Assembly (NCBI GenBank): GCA_010027395.1
Contig: RGVD01000008.1
Span: forward strand, 1-26,375
Reading direction: 5' to 3'
Length of the DNA stretch: 26,375 bases
Source: Bacteroidota bacterium
GTDB taxonomy: Bacteria; Bacteroidota; Bacteroidia; UKL13-3
This document shows positions 17,733-25,090 of this stretch, piece by piece. Numbering within the stretch: position 1 is the first letter of the stretch; every line of letters begins with the position of its first letter. Position numbers and translations under genes: made by a program. Under the pieces are notes generated by a model. It was not told the origin of the DNA. It made no database searches and was given only the letters and a program-made list of their open reading frames with translations.

Positions 17733-18819
17733 TTTTAGCCATAATCAAAGAAATAACTAGGAAGACAATTGGAGGTGTCCAAACGGCTATGGCTGGGTTT
17801 AATACACCCGTATTTCCTGTGGTATTAAAGATTTGAATAAGCAACAGATACATAAACATTAGAAAAATACCTACACCCAGATGGAATCCAGTACCACCCC
17901 GGCTTTTGCGGCTTGATACCGAAACAGCCAATAAAGTTAGGATGAAAAAGGAAACAGGTACTGCGATTCTCTTGAACAATTCTACTTTGTATTTTGGTAC
18001 ATTAGCCGAACCTTTCTCAATTTCTTGCCTGATATACTCATTCAATTCTGGGTTGGTCATAGATGAAACATAATTGCTTTTCACCACAAATTCTTCTGGT
18101 CTAATCTTGAGGAAAGTATCCAAAATGGCACCTCGACTCACATATTCGCCATCAGCTAAGTAAACCCGCTGCTGATACGTTTCAAATCGCCACATGGACT
18201 TGTCTTTCAGCCATATCATGCGCGAAGCCGTTAACCTGCGATGTAATTTATTATCTTCAAAAGCATCAAGGCTTAGGTTAAATCCCAAACTATCATTGTA
18301 ATTATAAGAATCAAGGCGAAGTAGTGTTGAATCATTCATCATATAATTGATATGATTGCTTTGTGTAACTTTTTTTTCATGTATCCAATCATCCTCAAAT
18401 TTCAATCTGTACCTATCACATAATGGTAGTATTTGGGTGTTTAACCAAATGAATAAAACAAATAGCATTGAGGCCGACAACAAATAAGGCTTTAGAAACC
18501 TAAGGTAGCTTGCACCACTGCCAAGAATAGCAATAATTTCGGTATTCTGCGCTTGTTTAGAATTAAAAAAGATAATGGATAAAAATAGGAAAACTGGACT
18601 AAACAAGCCCATGAAATAAGGAATAAAATAGATATAATAATCAAAAACTAAAACCTTTAAAGGCGGCTTGTGCTTTATAAAATCATCTGTTTTTTCAGAT
18701 ATATCTATCAAAATGGCAATTAAGGTAAACAGCAATACTGAATAAAAGAAAGTTTGCAGGTACTTCCTCATGATGTACCTATCAATAATGCCAATTCCTA
18801 ATTTTTCTAAAACTTTCAT
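17719..18819 (-). CDS. LptF/LptG-family permease (LPS export)
   Basis: The protein has 366 residues from ATG 18819; the adjacent GTG at 18822 is discounted. Three N-terminal membrane helices (about 20-40, 60-85, 97-120), a periplasmic beta domain (about 130-270), and three C-terminal helices (about 280-355) fit the YjgP/YjgQ fold. Motifs include IIDRYIMRKYLQTFFYS at the start and the conserved AILGSGASYLRFLKPYL. LptF and LptG form the membrane part of the LptB2FG transporter, which extracts lipopolysaccharide from the inner membrane; I cannot tell which of the two this is. Its upstream neighbour, a family 9 glycosyltransferase, supports an LPS role. Confidence 0.92.
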   Translation of the reverse strand: MKVLEKLGIGIIDRYIMRKYLQTFFYSVLLFTLIAILIDISEKTDDFIKHKPPLKVLVFDYYIYFIPYFMGLFSPVFLFLSIIFFNSKQAQNTEIIAILGSGASYLRFLKPYLLSASMLFVLFIWLNTQILPLCDRYRLKFEDDWIHEKKVTQSNHINYMMNDSTLLRLDSYNYNDSLGFNLSLDAFEDNKLHRRLTASRMIWLKDKSMWRFETYQQRVYLADGEYVSRGAILDTFLKIRPEEFVVKSNYVSSMTNPELNEYIRQEIEKGSANVPKYKVELFKRIAVPVSFFILTLLAVSVSSRKSRGGTGFHLGVGIFLMFMYLLLIQIFNTTGNTGVLNPAIAVWTPPIVFLVISLIMAKNAPK

Positions 18820-18854
18820 CACTATGCAACAATAGAAAATATTATACCAATCTA

Positions 18855-19853
18855 CTAATTCAAAAACATTTGTTGAATGCTTTGGGCCAATTCAGCCACA
18901 TTTATTTGGTTCATGCAGTTAAAATGTTTCTTAGGACATGCATTAAACCCAATTTTGGAACAAGGCCTACAACTCAAATCTCGAATTTCGAATTTCATAT
19001 TTGGGATTTCGTATTTTCCGTAATAAGGTGTCATACCAAACTCTGGAACTGTATTTCCCCATAAGGAAATAATAGGTTTATTAAAAGCAGCACCTATATG
19101 CATTAGGCCAGTATCGTTTGTAACTAATAATTTTGCTTCTTTTACCATAATAGCCGATTGATGAATACTTAAACTGCCACAGAGATTTATTATCTGCCCA
19201 TAAAATGAATCGGCAATTTTATCTGCTTCGGCTTTGTCTTCCTTTCCACCTAGCAATACAATTTTCATTTGAAGCAATTTACATGCAGAAATAATTTTAT
19301 CGCTAGGAAAGCGCTTGGTAAAATGCTGTGCTCCTATAGCCCATGCCACATAGCCCTCTCCTATTTGGCTCACAAATTCGTCAACGTTTTCTTCTGGGTT
19401 GAGAAAAAAATCTAAACCCTCATTGTCATTTGATACCCCTAGTGTTTTACAAGCATTTACATACCTATCCACAATATGAATATTTGGTAAAACAGACATT
19501 TGTTTAAAATTAACCGCCAACCATTTCTCAAAATTCACCTTATCAAATGCCTGTGATTCTGCTCCCAATATAGATTTAAAAATTTGTGTTCTAAGGTTGT
19601 TGTGCAAATCTATCACATAGTCATATCCTTTCTTTTTAAGCTCCAATGCCTTTGCAGCAGGGCTTTTATCAAGCACATGCACCTGATCAATGTAAGGATT
19701 GAAAGTCAAAAGGCTGGTGTATTGGTCTTTGGTCAAAAAATGAATTTCAGCATTTGGAAACTTATTTTTTATGCAACGAGGAACAGGACTCGTTAAAACA
19801 ATATCGCCAATGGAACTAAAACGAATGATAAGTATTTTGGGTGTAGACTTCAA
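18855..19853 (-). CDS. Glycosyltransferase family 9, LPS heptosyltransferase-like
   Basis: The protein has 332 residues. The N-terminal ILIIRFSSIGDIVLTSPV is the family 9 signature, and VTNDTGLMHIGAAF (about 245-258) with SLWGNT is the donor-binding part of the second Rossmann lobe. It would transfer a heptose or related sugar onto the LPS core at the cytosolic face. A Cys-rich segment near the C-terminus (SCRPCSKIGFNACP, then HFNC) could bind a metal; it is seen in some Bacteroidota relatives. No ATG is available near the domain start, and the best start is TTG at 19853, four residues before the first strand. A TATATTTG box at 19870-19877 supports that start. 35 bases separate it from the LptF/LptG-family gene. 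Confidence 0.9.
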   Translation of the reverse strand: MKSTPKILIIRFSSIGDIVLTSPVPRCIKNKFPNAEIHFLTKDQYTSLLTFNPYIDQVHVLDKSPAAKALELKKKGYDYVIDLHNNLRTQIFKSILGAESQAFDKVNFEKWLAVNFKQMSVLPNIHIVDRYVNACKTLGVSNDNEGLDFFLNPEENVDEFVSQIGEGYVAWAIGAQHFTKRFPSDKIISACKLLQMKIVLLGGKEDKAEADKIADSFYGQIINLCGSLSIHQSAIMVKEAKLLVTNDTGLMHIGAAFNKPIISLWGNTVPEFGMTPYYGKYEIPNMKFEIRDLSCRPCSKIGFNACPKKHFNCMNQINVAELAQSIQQMFLN

Positions 19854-19869
19854 AAAATAAAAATTTGGG

Positions 19870-19877
19870 CAAATATA
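19870..19877 (-). promoter_or_regulatory. -7 box for the glycosyltransferase operon
   Basis: TATATTTG on minus is an exact TAnnTTTG match, 16 bases before the TTG start. It predicts a leader of about 10 bases. No clear TTG was seen at -33. Confidence 0.4.
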
Positions 19878-19926
19878 GATGATAAGTAGGAGTTGCTTGA
19901 AAATATTATGATAGCCTCTCCCTAAA

Positions 19927-19947
19927 TCCCTCTCCTAATTAGAGGGA
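19927..19947. repeat. Intergenic palindrome of the CCCTCTCC...AGAGGG type
   Basis: TCCCTCT (19927-19933) and AGAGGGA (19941-19947) form a perfect 7-bp stem with loop CCTAATT, preceded by a related CTCTCCCTAAA. CT-rich palindromes like this recur between genes in many Bacteroidota genomes (from general knowledge). Only one copy is present in the window, so its status as a dispersed repeat is inferred. It sits at the edge of a gene-poor region containing a gene remnant. Confidence 0.5.
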
Positions 19948-20136
19948 CTTTGCAGCTCACGAAACCTTTGTTTTATTCATAAAGCAATTAATGACCTTCC
20001 GATTCATATAAATTTGCTTCCATTTTATGAAAATGATTTTCCCTTCCATACAAGCGTTCTTCAGAATTCATATTAATAGCTACAAACTTTTATTATATTG
20101 CCTCAAAGAGACATTGTCATTAACTCTTGAGATTTA

Positions 20137-20385
20137 ATGAATGAAAATCCAAATATTAGAACTAGTGAAATAAAGACCCAAACGCATATTATTTTCGGTT
20201 CAGATGATGCTTTAATCCCCAATAAAATCATTCACCCAATGACCTCGGTAAAAAGTATTTTGAATTATGGAATTAATCAAATGACGAATTCAAAGGGCAT
20301 TTTAGTAGAAAAAGTAGGTCATTTTGTTCAATTTGAAAGGGCTGAGATTTGCAATATTGCACTTAATGACTTTATTTTGAAATAA
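20137..20385 (+). pseudogene. C-terminal remnant of an alpha/beta hydrolase
   Basis: An 82-codon frame encodes what looks like the last third of an alpha/beta-fold hydrolase. THIIFGSDDALIPNK matches the strand and turn carrying the catalytic Asp, and VEKVGHFVQFERAE matches the strand and loop carrying the catalytic His. The nucleophile elbow (GxSxG) and the N-terminal two thirds are absent. An in-frame stop (TGA at 20128) lies just before the first ATG, so the fragment cannot be extended. I did not find convincing missing portions in the preceding 200 bases. I read it as a decayed gene left after a deletion; a small functional protein is less likely. Confidence 0.6.
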
Positions 20386-20400
20386 TTATTTACAAAACAC

Positions 20401-20431
20401 TTTGGATATGTGAATAGAAGACATATATTTG
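20401..20431 (+). promoter_or_regulatory. Promoter of the rplU-rpmA operon
   Basis: TTTG (20401-20404), a 19-base spacer, TATATTTG (20424-20431): a full match to the Bacteroidota promoter consensus with ideal spacing. Transcription would start near 20437, giving a leader of about 35 bases before the L21 ATG. Confidence 0.75.
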
Positions 20432-20471
20432 CTGCCCTTTAAAAATTTTAAAACTTAAATATATATAAACC

Positions 20472-20783
20472 ATGTTTGCAATAGTTGAAATTGCTGGCCA
20501 ACAATTTAAAGTTGAAAAAGACCAATACCTTTATGTGCATCGTTTGCAACAAGAGGTTGGCGCCAGTATTGAACTTGACAAAGTACTCCTTGTTAATAAC
20601 AACGGAAGTATTTCAGTAGGATTACCTACAGTTAGCGGAGCCACCATTAGTGCTAAAGTGTTAGATCACTTGAAAGGCGATAAAGTAATTGTGTTTAAGA
20701 AAAAACGCAGAAAAGGATATCGTAAATTGAACGGTCACCGTCAAATGTTTACTAAAATTCAAATAGAAGCTATTAAAGCTTAG
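20472..20783 (+). CDS. rplU: 50S ribosomal protein L21
   Basis: The protein has 103 residues, the usual length. It starts [17 protein letters not shown], matching the L21 N-terminus that opens with a tyrosine or phenylalanine and AIVE.GGKQ.KV. It ends with the basic rRNA-binding segment [22 protein letters not shown]21 binds 23S rRNA on the solvent side of the large subunit. The next gene, rpmA, follows after 33 bases, which is the standard L21-L27 operon. The customary obg/cgtA gene does not follow; transcription ends after L27. Confidence 0.98.
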   Translation: MFAIVEIAGQQFKVEKDQYLYVHRLQQEVGASIELDKVLLVNNNGSISVGLPTVSGATISAKVLDHLKGDKVIVFKKKRRKGYRKLNGHRQMFTKIQIEAIKA

Positions 20784-20816
20784 TTGTTTAACAAATAAAA
20801 AGATAGATTAAATACC

Positions 20817-21086
20817 ATGGCACACAAAAAAGGAGTCGGTAGTTCAAAAAACGGACGTGAATCGCATAGCAAACGCTTAGGTGTAAAAATATATGGCGGC
20901 CAATTTGCAATTGCAGGTAATATTATAGTACGTCAGCGTGGTACAAAACACCACCCAAGCACCAATGTAGGTATCGGTAAAGATCATACCTTATTTGCAT
21001 TGGTTGATGGAAATGTAGTATTCAAAAAAGGCAAAAACGATCGTAGTTTCGTTTCAGTAGAGCAAAGAGTTTCAGCTGAAGCATAA
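20817..21086 (+). CDS. rpmA: 50S ribosomal protein L27
   Basis: The protein has 89 residues beginning [20 protein letters not shown], the canonical L27 N-terminus that reaches the peptidyl transferase centre. Family motifs [28 protein letters not shown] and GNVVFKKG follow. No Firmicutes-type cleavable N-terminal extension is present. It is the second gene of the rplU-rpmA operon, with a strong terminator 20 bases after its stop. Confidence 0.98.
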   Translation: MAHKKGVGSSKNGRESHSKRLGVKIYGGQFAIAGNIIVRQRGTKHHPSTNVGIGKDHTLFALVDGNVVFKKGKNDRSFVSVEQRVSAEA

Positions 21087-21106
21087 GATCATTTTACAAA
21101 ATATTT

Positions 21107-21139
21107 AAAGCTGCTATAAACATAGCAGCTTTTTTTTTA
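21107..21139 (+). terminator. Intrinsic terminator of the rplU-rpmA operon
   Basis: AAAGCTGCTA (21107-21116) pairs perfectly with TAGCAGCTTT (21123-21132) around a 6-base loop and runs into a tract of nine to ten T. A textbook intrinsic terminator. Confidence 0.9.
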
Positions 21140-21150
21140 CGCATTCACAT

Positions 21151-21180
21151 TTTGATTATTCAATTAATTAATCATATTCG
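21151..21180 (+). promoter_or_regulatory. Candidate promoter with TTCG-type -7 box
   Basis: TTTG (21151-21154), an 18-base spacer, CATATTCG (21173-21180), ending 18 bases before the lipoprotein ATG. It differs from TAnnTTTG at two positions, but the same ATTCG ending at the same distance recurs before two other plus-strand genes in this window. Confidence 0.35.
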
Positions 21181-21198
21181 CACTTCTAAAATTTAAAA

Positions 21199-21723
21199 AT
21201 GAAAAAAATAATTCTTCCAATTCTAGTAGTACTTTCACTTGCTGTATCTTGCGACAAAGGAGGAAGTACAGTAACACCAACACCACCACCTGATAATTCA
21301 TTAAAACTAAATTACACAATTGGCAGTACAAACTACAATTTAACTTATTTAGGAGCAGTAAAAGATACCATATCAACTCCTAATCGGTTATTATTCTCTG
21401 GCACGCAAAGTAATGTTGCTTTTTATCCAAGTTTAGTTTTTACCTTTACTAAACCAGTAAATGGATGGAATACAACTTTAAAAAATATAGATACAGACAA
21501 TCAAGAAAATAATGTTGAACTTAAATTGGGTCCTACAATCATATATAGTACTAAATATGTTATTCCTTCAGATACTTCAGGAATGAATGTTAGCTTCTCT
21601 AAACTAACTTATGTTTATGGTAGTTTAATCGAAGGTACTTTTGAAGGTTCGGTAGCGGCAAAAGAAAACCCTTCTCAGCTTGTTTATATAAAGAATGGCA
21701 GTTTCAGGCTCAAACTAAACTAG
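21199..21723 (+). CDS. Predicted lipoprotein, unknown function
   Basis: The protein has 174 residues. The lipoprotein signal MKKIILPILVVLSLAVSC (Cys18 lipidated) is followed by a Gly/Ser/Thr/Pro-rich tether containing TVTPTPPPDN (about 24-33). A compact beta-rich domain of about 140 residues follows, with no Cys, ending SFRLKLN. No family is recognised. Tether plus small domain is common among Bacteroidota surface or periplasmic lipoproteins. It is monocistronic, with a terminator 13 bases past the stop that it shares with the convergent K+ channel gene. Confidence 0.82.
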   Translation: MKKIILPILVVLSLAVSCDKGGSTVTPTPPPDNSLKLNYTIGSTNYNLTYLGAVKDTISTPNRLLFSGTQSNVAFYPSLVFTFTKPVNGWNTTLKNIDTDNQENNVELKLGPTIIYSTKYVIPSDTSGMNVSFSKLTYVYGSLIEGTFEGSVAAKENPSQLVYIKNGSFRLKLN

Positions 21724-21736
21724 ATTTACTTATTTT

Positions 21737-21763
21737 AAAAAACCAGCTTAGGCTGGTTTTTTT
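21737..21763. terminator. Bidirectional terminator overlapping the end of the K+ channel gene
   Basis: AAAAAACCAGC (21737-21747) pairs perfectly with GCTGGTTTTTT (21752-21762), an 11-bp stem with the loop TTAG. It ends the plus-strand lipoprotein transcript and, read on minus, the racemase/channel transcript. The channel stop codon (TAA, 21748-21750) lies in the loop and its last codons (KKPA) form one arm. Confidence 0.88.
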
Positions 21764-22713
21764 ATGTCCAAATCCAAAATCTCATAGGCTCCAATCATAT
21801 CCAAATGAAGAACTGTTGCTTGGCCATCTTTAGCTCTTTCGAACATAGGAATGAACCTTGCACCATAAACTATTTCGTGTGCTGTGTATGAATATCTATG
21901 ATGAACCGTTTGAGAGTAGGTATCATCAAAGCCCTTGAAGGCTATAATAAGCTCGGCCTCAGTATCTAATAAATCTTGCATTGAAAGTCCATACATGGGG
22001 CTATCCTCTTCAATAGGATGTACGATGGTCCAACTTAATGAAAGGGCGCTTACTTTTTCGTACTCCAATTTCAAGGTTAAGAATCGTCTTACTGATGTCT
22101 CTTTTTCAATACAACTCAGCATCATTCGCGCTTCACATTCTATTAATTGGTTATTTCGAGCATTGGCAATTCTAATCATTAAGGCTGTTTTTTCCTGAAA
22201 GGGAGCAATTACCGCATGTTCACTTCTAATAAGCTTGGCATTGGGTCTTGAAAAACGTCCATAAAGTAAACCTGTGGCCAAAGCAAAAGCCATTAGACCT
22301 GTGAGAGACTCAATTGCTGCAACTGCGCTTGCTGCATAACCAGTTGGATTAATCCTACCAAAACCAACTGTGGTGAAAGTTTGTGTGCTAAAGAAAAAAG
22401 CTTCGAAAAATTTATCCTTTTCGGTATCTCCGATTATACCACCTAAATGCTCAATACCAATGTAATAATAGATACAAGCAAATAATAAATTAACCGTAAA
22501 ATAAAATGCCAAGATCATCAAACTAAAGTGCGTCCATGTCATTAAAATAAGGTCGTGAAAAGGGTTTACTCTGCTCATGAAAGGCAATCCTTCTCGCTGA
22601 ACATTAAAACTGCCGTCTTTGTTTACTAACCTATTTCCTTGCGATTGGGCTTGAGAACCAAATCCTGTATACTTGTCTTCGCTCTGTCTGTTAAATAATA
22701 TTTTTCTTTTCAT
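21748..22713 (-). CDS. Inward-rectifier-type potassium channel (KirBac-like)
   Basis: The protein has 321 residues. A cytosolic N-terminal segment with a slide-helix-like PFHDLILMTW (51-60) precedes TM1 (62-86). The pore helix and selectivity filter follow, with TVGFG at 115-119, then TM2 (127-152) with the conserved TGLLYGRFSRP exit. The C-terminal 160 residues are the immunoglobulin-like cytoplasmic Kir domain (SEHAVIAPFQEKTALMIRIAN, later ARFIPMF). The filter has Phe where most have Tyr, a conservative and known variant. It would form a tetrameric K+ pore in the inner membrane. It is 5 bases downstream of murI and so likely cotranscribed. Confidence 0.94.
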   Translation of the reverse strand: MKRKILFNRQSEDKYTGFGSQAQSQGNRLVNKDGSFNVQREGLPFMSRVNPFHDLILMTWTHFSLMILAFYFTVNLLFACIYYYIGIEHLGGIIGDTEKDKFFEAFFFSTQTFTTVGFGRINPTGYAASAVAAIESLTGLMAFALATGLLYGRFSRPNAKLIRSEHAVIAPFQEKTALMIRIANARNNQLIECEARMMLSCIEKETSVRRFLTLKLEYEKVSALSLSWTIVHPIEEDSPMYGLSMQDLLDTEAELIIAFKGFDDTYSQTVHHRYSYTAHEIVYGARFIPMFERAKDGQATVLHLDMIGAYEILDLDIKKPA

Positions 22714-22718
22714 CCAAA

Positions 22719-23543
22719 TTATAAAAGAATATGTTTTGAATTTACTTCAGTTCCCCAAAAAATACTGGCTCCTTTGTCGAAATTATCAGGAAAATCAGTA
22801 GTATAGAAGCTTACTTGGGAGTTTTTAGAACATATAGTTTCCAATTCATTATGACGTAATAAATAGTCCTGCAAACTATTTGCAACAATCTCTCCTTGCG
22901 ATATTATTTTAATTTGCTCAGGTACAAATTTTCTCAATTGATTTAGTAAAATGGGGTAATGGGTACAACCCAAAATAATGGTGTCAATATCATCCGATTT
23001 TGACAACAAAGCATCCACATGTTTTTGGATAAAATAATCCGCACCAGAATTAGTTATCTCATTATTTTCGACTAACGGGACCCACATAGGGCAGGCTTCC
23101 TGGTGAACGATTACCTCTGGATATAACTTATTTATTTCTATTGGATAGGATTGAGAGCTAACTGTACCACTTGTGGCAAATATTCCAACATGGTTTGTTT
23201 TTGTATATTCCTTCACAATTTCTGTGGTTGGCCGAATGACTCCCAACACACGTTTGATTGAATCGAAGTGATGTAAGTCTTTTTGCTGTATGGTTCTCAA
23301 AGCCTTAGCTGATGATGTGTTGCACGCTAAAATTACCAAATGACAGCCTTCTGCAAACAAACGATTTACACACTCAAAAGTATATTCATATACAGTATCA
23401 AAAGACCGGGAACCGTAGGGAGCTCGAGCATTATCTCCCAAATAAAAATAATCATATTGTGGAAGTTTCTTTACAAACTCTTTCAATACGGTTAATCCGC
23501 CATAACCTGAATCAAAAACGCCAATTGGTCCTGGTTGCATCAT
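22719..23543 (-). CDS. murI: Glutamate racemase
   Basis: The protein has 274 residues, usual length for MurI. It interconverts L- and D-glutamate in the cytoplasm to supply D-Glu for peptidoglycan. Asp11 in IGVFDSGYGG, catalytic Cys74 in ACNTSSA and catalytic Cys193 in LGCTHYP are all present, together with LGDNARAPYG (35-44). The first two codons are both ATG (23543 and 23540); either could start. It is the first gene of a two-gene unit with the Kir-type channel. The upstream gap of 65 bases to the divergent DUF2147 gene must hold both promoters, but no strong minus-strand box was found. Confidence 0.97.
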   Translation of the reverse strand: MMQPGPIGVFDSGYGGLTVLKEFVKKLPQYDYFYLGDNARAPYGSRSFDTVYEYTFECVNRLFAEGCHLVILACNTSSAKALRTIQQKDLHHFDSIKRVLGVIRPTTEIVKEYTKTNHVGIFATSGTVSSQSYPIEINKLYPEVIVHQEACPMWVPLVENNEITNSGADYFIQKHVDALLSKSDDIDTIILGCTHYPILLNQLRKFVPEQIKIISQGEIVANSLQDYLLRHNELETICSKNSQVSFYTTDFPDNFDKGASIFWGTEVNSKHILL

Positions 23544-23584
23544 TATTTTTTTGATTTGAGTAGCAATATTAATGTTTCATTTTT

Positions 23585-23592
23585 TACATTCG
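23585..23592 (+). promoter_or_regulatory. Candidate -7 box (TACATTCG) for the DUF2147 gene
   Basis: TACATTCG fits TAnnTTTG with one change and ends 16 bases before the ATG. The nearest TTTG upstream is 26 bases away, too far for ideal spacing, so support is partial. Confidence 0.3.
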
Positions 23593-23608
23593 CTAAAAAA
23601 ATAACTAT

Positions 23609-24049
23609 ATGAGAAAATTATTGTGTAGCATTTTAATCAATTTATTTGTTTATACAATTGCCCATTCACAAACCAATGCAGATGACATTGCAGGAACATG
23701 GCTTAACGGAACGGGTAAAGCACACATCAAAATTGATAATATTAAAGGCTACTATTTTGGAAGAATAGTATGGTTAAAAGAACCATTGAATAAGGAAGGT
23801 AAACCCAAAACAGATGGGAAAAACCCCGATAAAAACAAGCAAAACCAAGGTCTTTTGGGCATAAGACTATTGGATGGATTTGAATATAAAAGTGAAAACA
23901 ATTGGGAAAAAGGAACTATTTATGATCCTGAGAACGGAAAAACCTATAGCTGCAAAATTTATCTAGAGAATAAAAACATCATGAAAATTAGAGGCTATAT
24001 TGGTATTTCATTGATTGGAAGGACAGATACTTGGACAAGAATAAAATAG
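23609..24049 (+). CDS. Secreted DUF2147 family protein
   Basis: The protein has 146 residues. A signal peptide (about 1-20, ending AHSQ) is followed by a single DUF2147 domain. The family pattern is clear: DIAGTWLNGTGKAHIKI, then YYFGRIVWLKEPLN, LLGIRLLDGFEY, WEKGTIYDPENGKTYSCKI, and RGYIGISLIGRTDTWTR. Such proteins are small secreted or periplasmic beta-barrel-like domains without an assigned activity. The basic run KPKTDGKNPDKNKQNQ is the usual loop. It is divergent from murI and is followed after 60 bases by the ebfC-like gene with its own promoter. Confidence 0.92.
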   Translation: MRKLLCSILINLFVYTIAHSQTNADDIAGTWLNGTGKAHIKIDNIKGYYFGRIVWLKEPLNKEGKPKTDGKNPDKNKQNQGLLGIRLLDGFEYKSENNWEKGTIYDPENGKTYSCKIYLENKNIMKIRGYIGISLIGRTDTWTRIK

Positions 24050-24086
24050 CAAAAACAAATTCCTTTCGTCAATTGGGTAATTTGTA

Positions 24087-24094
24087 TATGTTTG
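24087..24094 (+). promoter_or_regulatory. -7 box for the YbaB/EbfC gene
   Basis: TATGTTTG matches TAnnTTTG, with a weak TTTC 19 bases upstream (24064-24067). It ends 15 bases before the ATG at 24110 and covers the alternative TTG start at 24092, which argues against that start. Confidence 0.45.
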
Positions 24095-24109
24095 TTAAAA
24101 ATTATTCAA

Positions 24110-24409
24110 ATGTTTGGGAAAATAGCAGAAGCAAAACAAAAGGCAGACGAAATTAAAACTAAGCTTTCCTTAATATCAGTTGAAGGAAAAGTCCAAGATA
24201 TTAGCGTAATAGTAGATGGTAACAAAAAAATCATCTCTATAAATATTCCTGCTGATATGCTTAAACCTGAAAATAAAGCGCTAGTAGAGCAAACTCTACA
24301 CTCGGCTCTCGAAAATGCCCTAGATCAAGCTGATAATATCGCTAAAAGCGAGATGAAATCATTAATGGGTAGCCTATTACCAGGCGGACTAGGTAATCTT
24401 TTTGGATAA
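24110..24409 (+). CDS. YbaB/EbfC-family nucleoid-associated protein
   Basis: The protein has 99 residues from ATG 24110, starting MFGKIAEAKQKADEIKTKL, the typical N-terminal helix of the YbaB/EbfC DNA-binding family. A short beta-sheet (SVEGKVQDISVIVDGNKK) and a second long helix (NKALVEQTLHSALENALDQA) follow, and the chain ends in a Gly/Leu-rich tail. The family forms homodimers that coat DNA with low sequence specificity. It is usually next to dnaX/recR in Proteobacteria; here it stands alone among envelope genes, as is common in Bacteroidota. An in-frame TTG at 24092 would add six residues but overlaps the promoter. Confidence 0.9.
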   Translation: MFGKIAEAKQKADEIKTKLSLISVEGKVQDISVIVDGNKKIISINIPADMLKPENKALVEQTLHSALENALDQADNIAKSEMKSLMGSLLPGGLGNLFG

Positions 24410-24421
24410 TCACGATGAATA

Positions 24422-24458
24422 ACAATTGTAAAAAATCATCTTATAATTGTATTATTTT
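24422..24458 (+). terminator. Possible terminator after the YbaB/EbfC gene
   Basis: ACAATTGTA (24422-24430) can pair with TATAATTGT (24442-24450), with one G-U pair and an 11-base loop, followed by ATTATTTTTA. It is AT-rich and therefore weak, but the position 12 bases after the stop is right. Confidence 0.4.
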
Positions 24459-24478
24459 TATGCATTTCGCAACATTTT

Positions 24479-24509
24479 TTTGTCTTGTTGGGTCTAATCC
24501 ATTAATTCG
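24479..24509 (+). promoter_or_regulatory. Candidate promoter with TTCG-type -7 box
   Basis: TTTG (24479-24482), a 19-base spacer, TTAATTCG (24502-24509), ending 18 bases before the ATG of the following lipoprotein gene. It deviates from TAnnTTTG at the second and seventh positions. Confidence 0.35.
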
Positions 24510-24527
24510 TGTAATTAAACTTCATAA

Positions 24528-25088
24528 ATGAAAAGAGCTTTCCCCATTATTTTAATTGCAGGCGTTTTACTTTTTGCTTCATGTAACAAGCTTGAGCAGT
24601 TTAATGACCTATACATAAGATTAAACCTCTCTTCTAAAAGTTTATCGTTTAATTTTGACGCTACAGACTCAGTTAAAAGTTTCGAAATCTCCAAAGCAGG
24701 AACTTATCTAAATTTAGATAGCATTCTCAAAACCAATTCCGTAGACACCAACAAAATACAATCAGTTAAAATTTATAAAATCAACTTCAGCATCGATACT
24801 GCAAATGGAGCATCTAAAGAGTATAATTTCGACTTTCTAAAAAACATGTCCATTTCCTGCAAGGTTGACAGTCCATCTTTTGATTTTATTGACCTTGGGA
24901 AAGTTGACTCAATAAAAGCAAGCACGATGTCTTTCGATATGAATGTACCAAATATTGAGGTGAAAGATATAATAAGAATGGACGAACTCCTATACAGAAT
25001 GAGAGGTTGGAATAAAAAGCCAATGGGTAAAACCAAAGTAATTGTAACTATCAACTACACTGTTGACGCTGCGCTTACAAGCAAATAA
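24528..25088 (+). CDS. Predicted lipoprotein, unknown function
   Basis: The protein has 186 residues with a strong lipoprotein signal: MKRAFPIILIAGVLLFASC, Cys19 lipidated. The rest is a single soluble domain rich in alternating hydrophobic strands (KIYKINFSID, SIKASTMSFDMNVP), with no Cys pair other than one Cys near residue 111, ending VTINYTVDAALTSK. I do not recognise a family. Its stop codon is only two bases from the stop of the convergent T9SS gene, so the two transcripts must overlap or share termination signals inside coding sequence. Confidence 0.82.
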   Translation: MKRAFPIILIAGVLLFASCNKLEQFNDLYIRLNLSSKSLSFNFDATDSVKSFEISKAGTYLNLDSILKTNSVDTNKIQSVKIYKINFSIDTANGASKEYNFDFLKNMSISCKVDSPSFDFIDLGKVDSIKASTMSFDMNVPNIEVKDIIRMDELLYRMRGWNKKPMGKTKVIVTINYTVDAALTSK

Positions 25089-25090
25089 AT

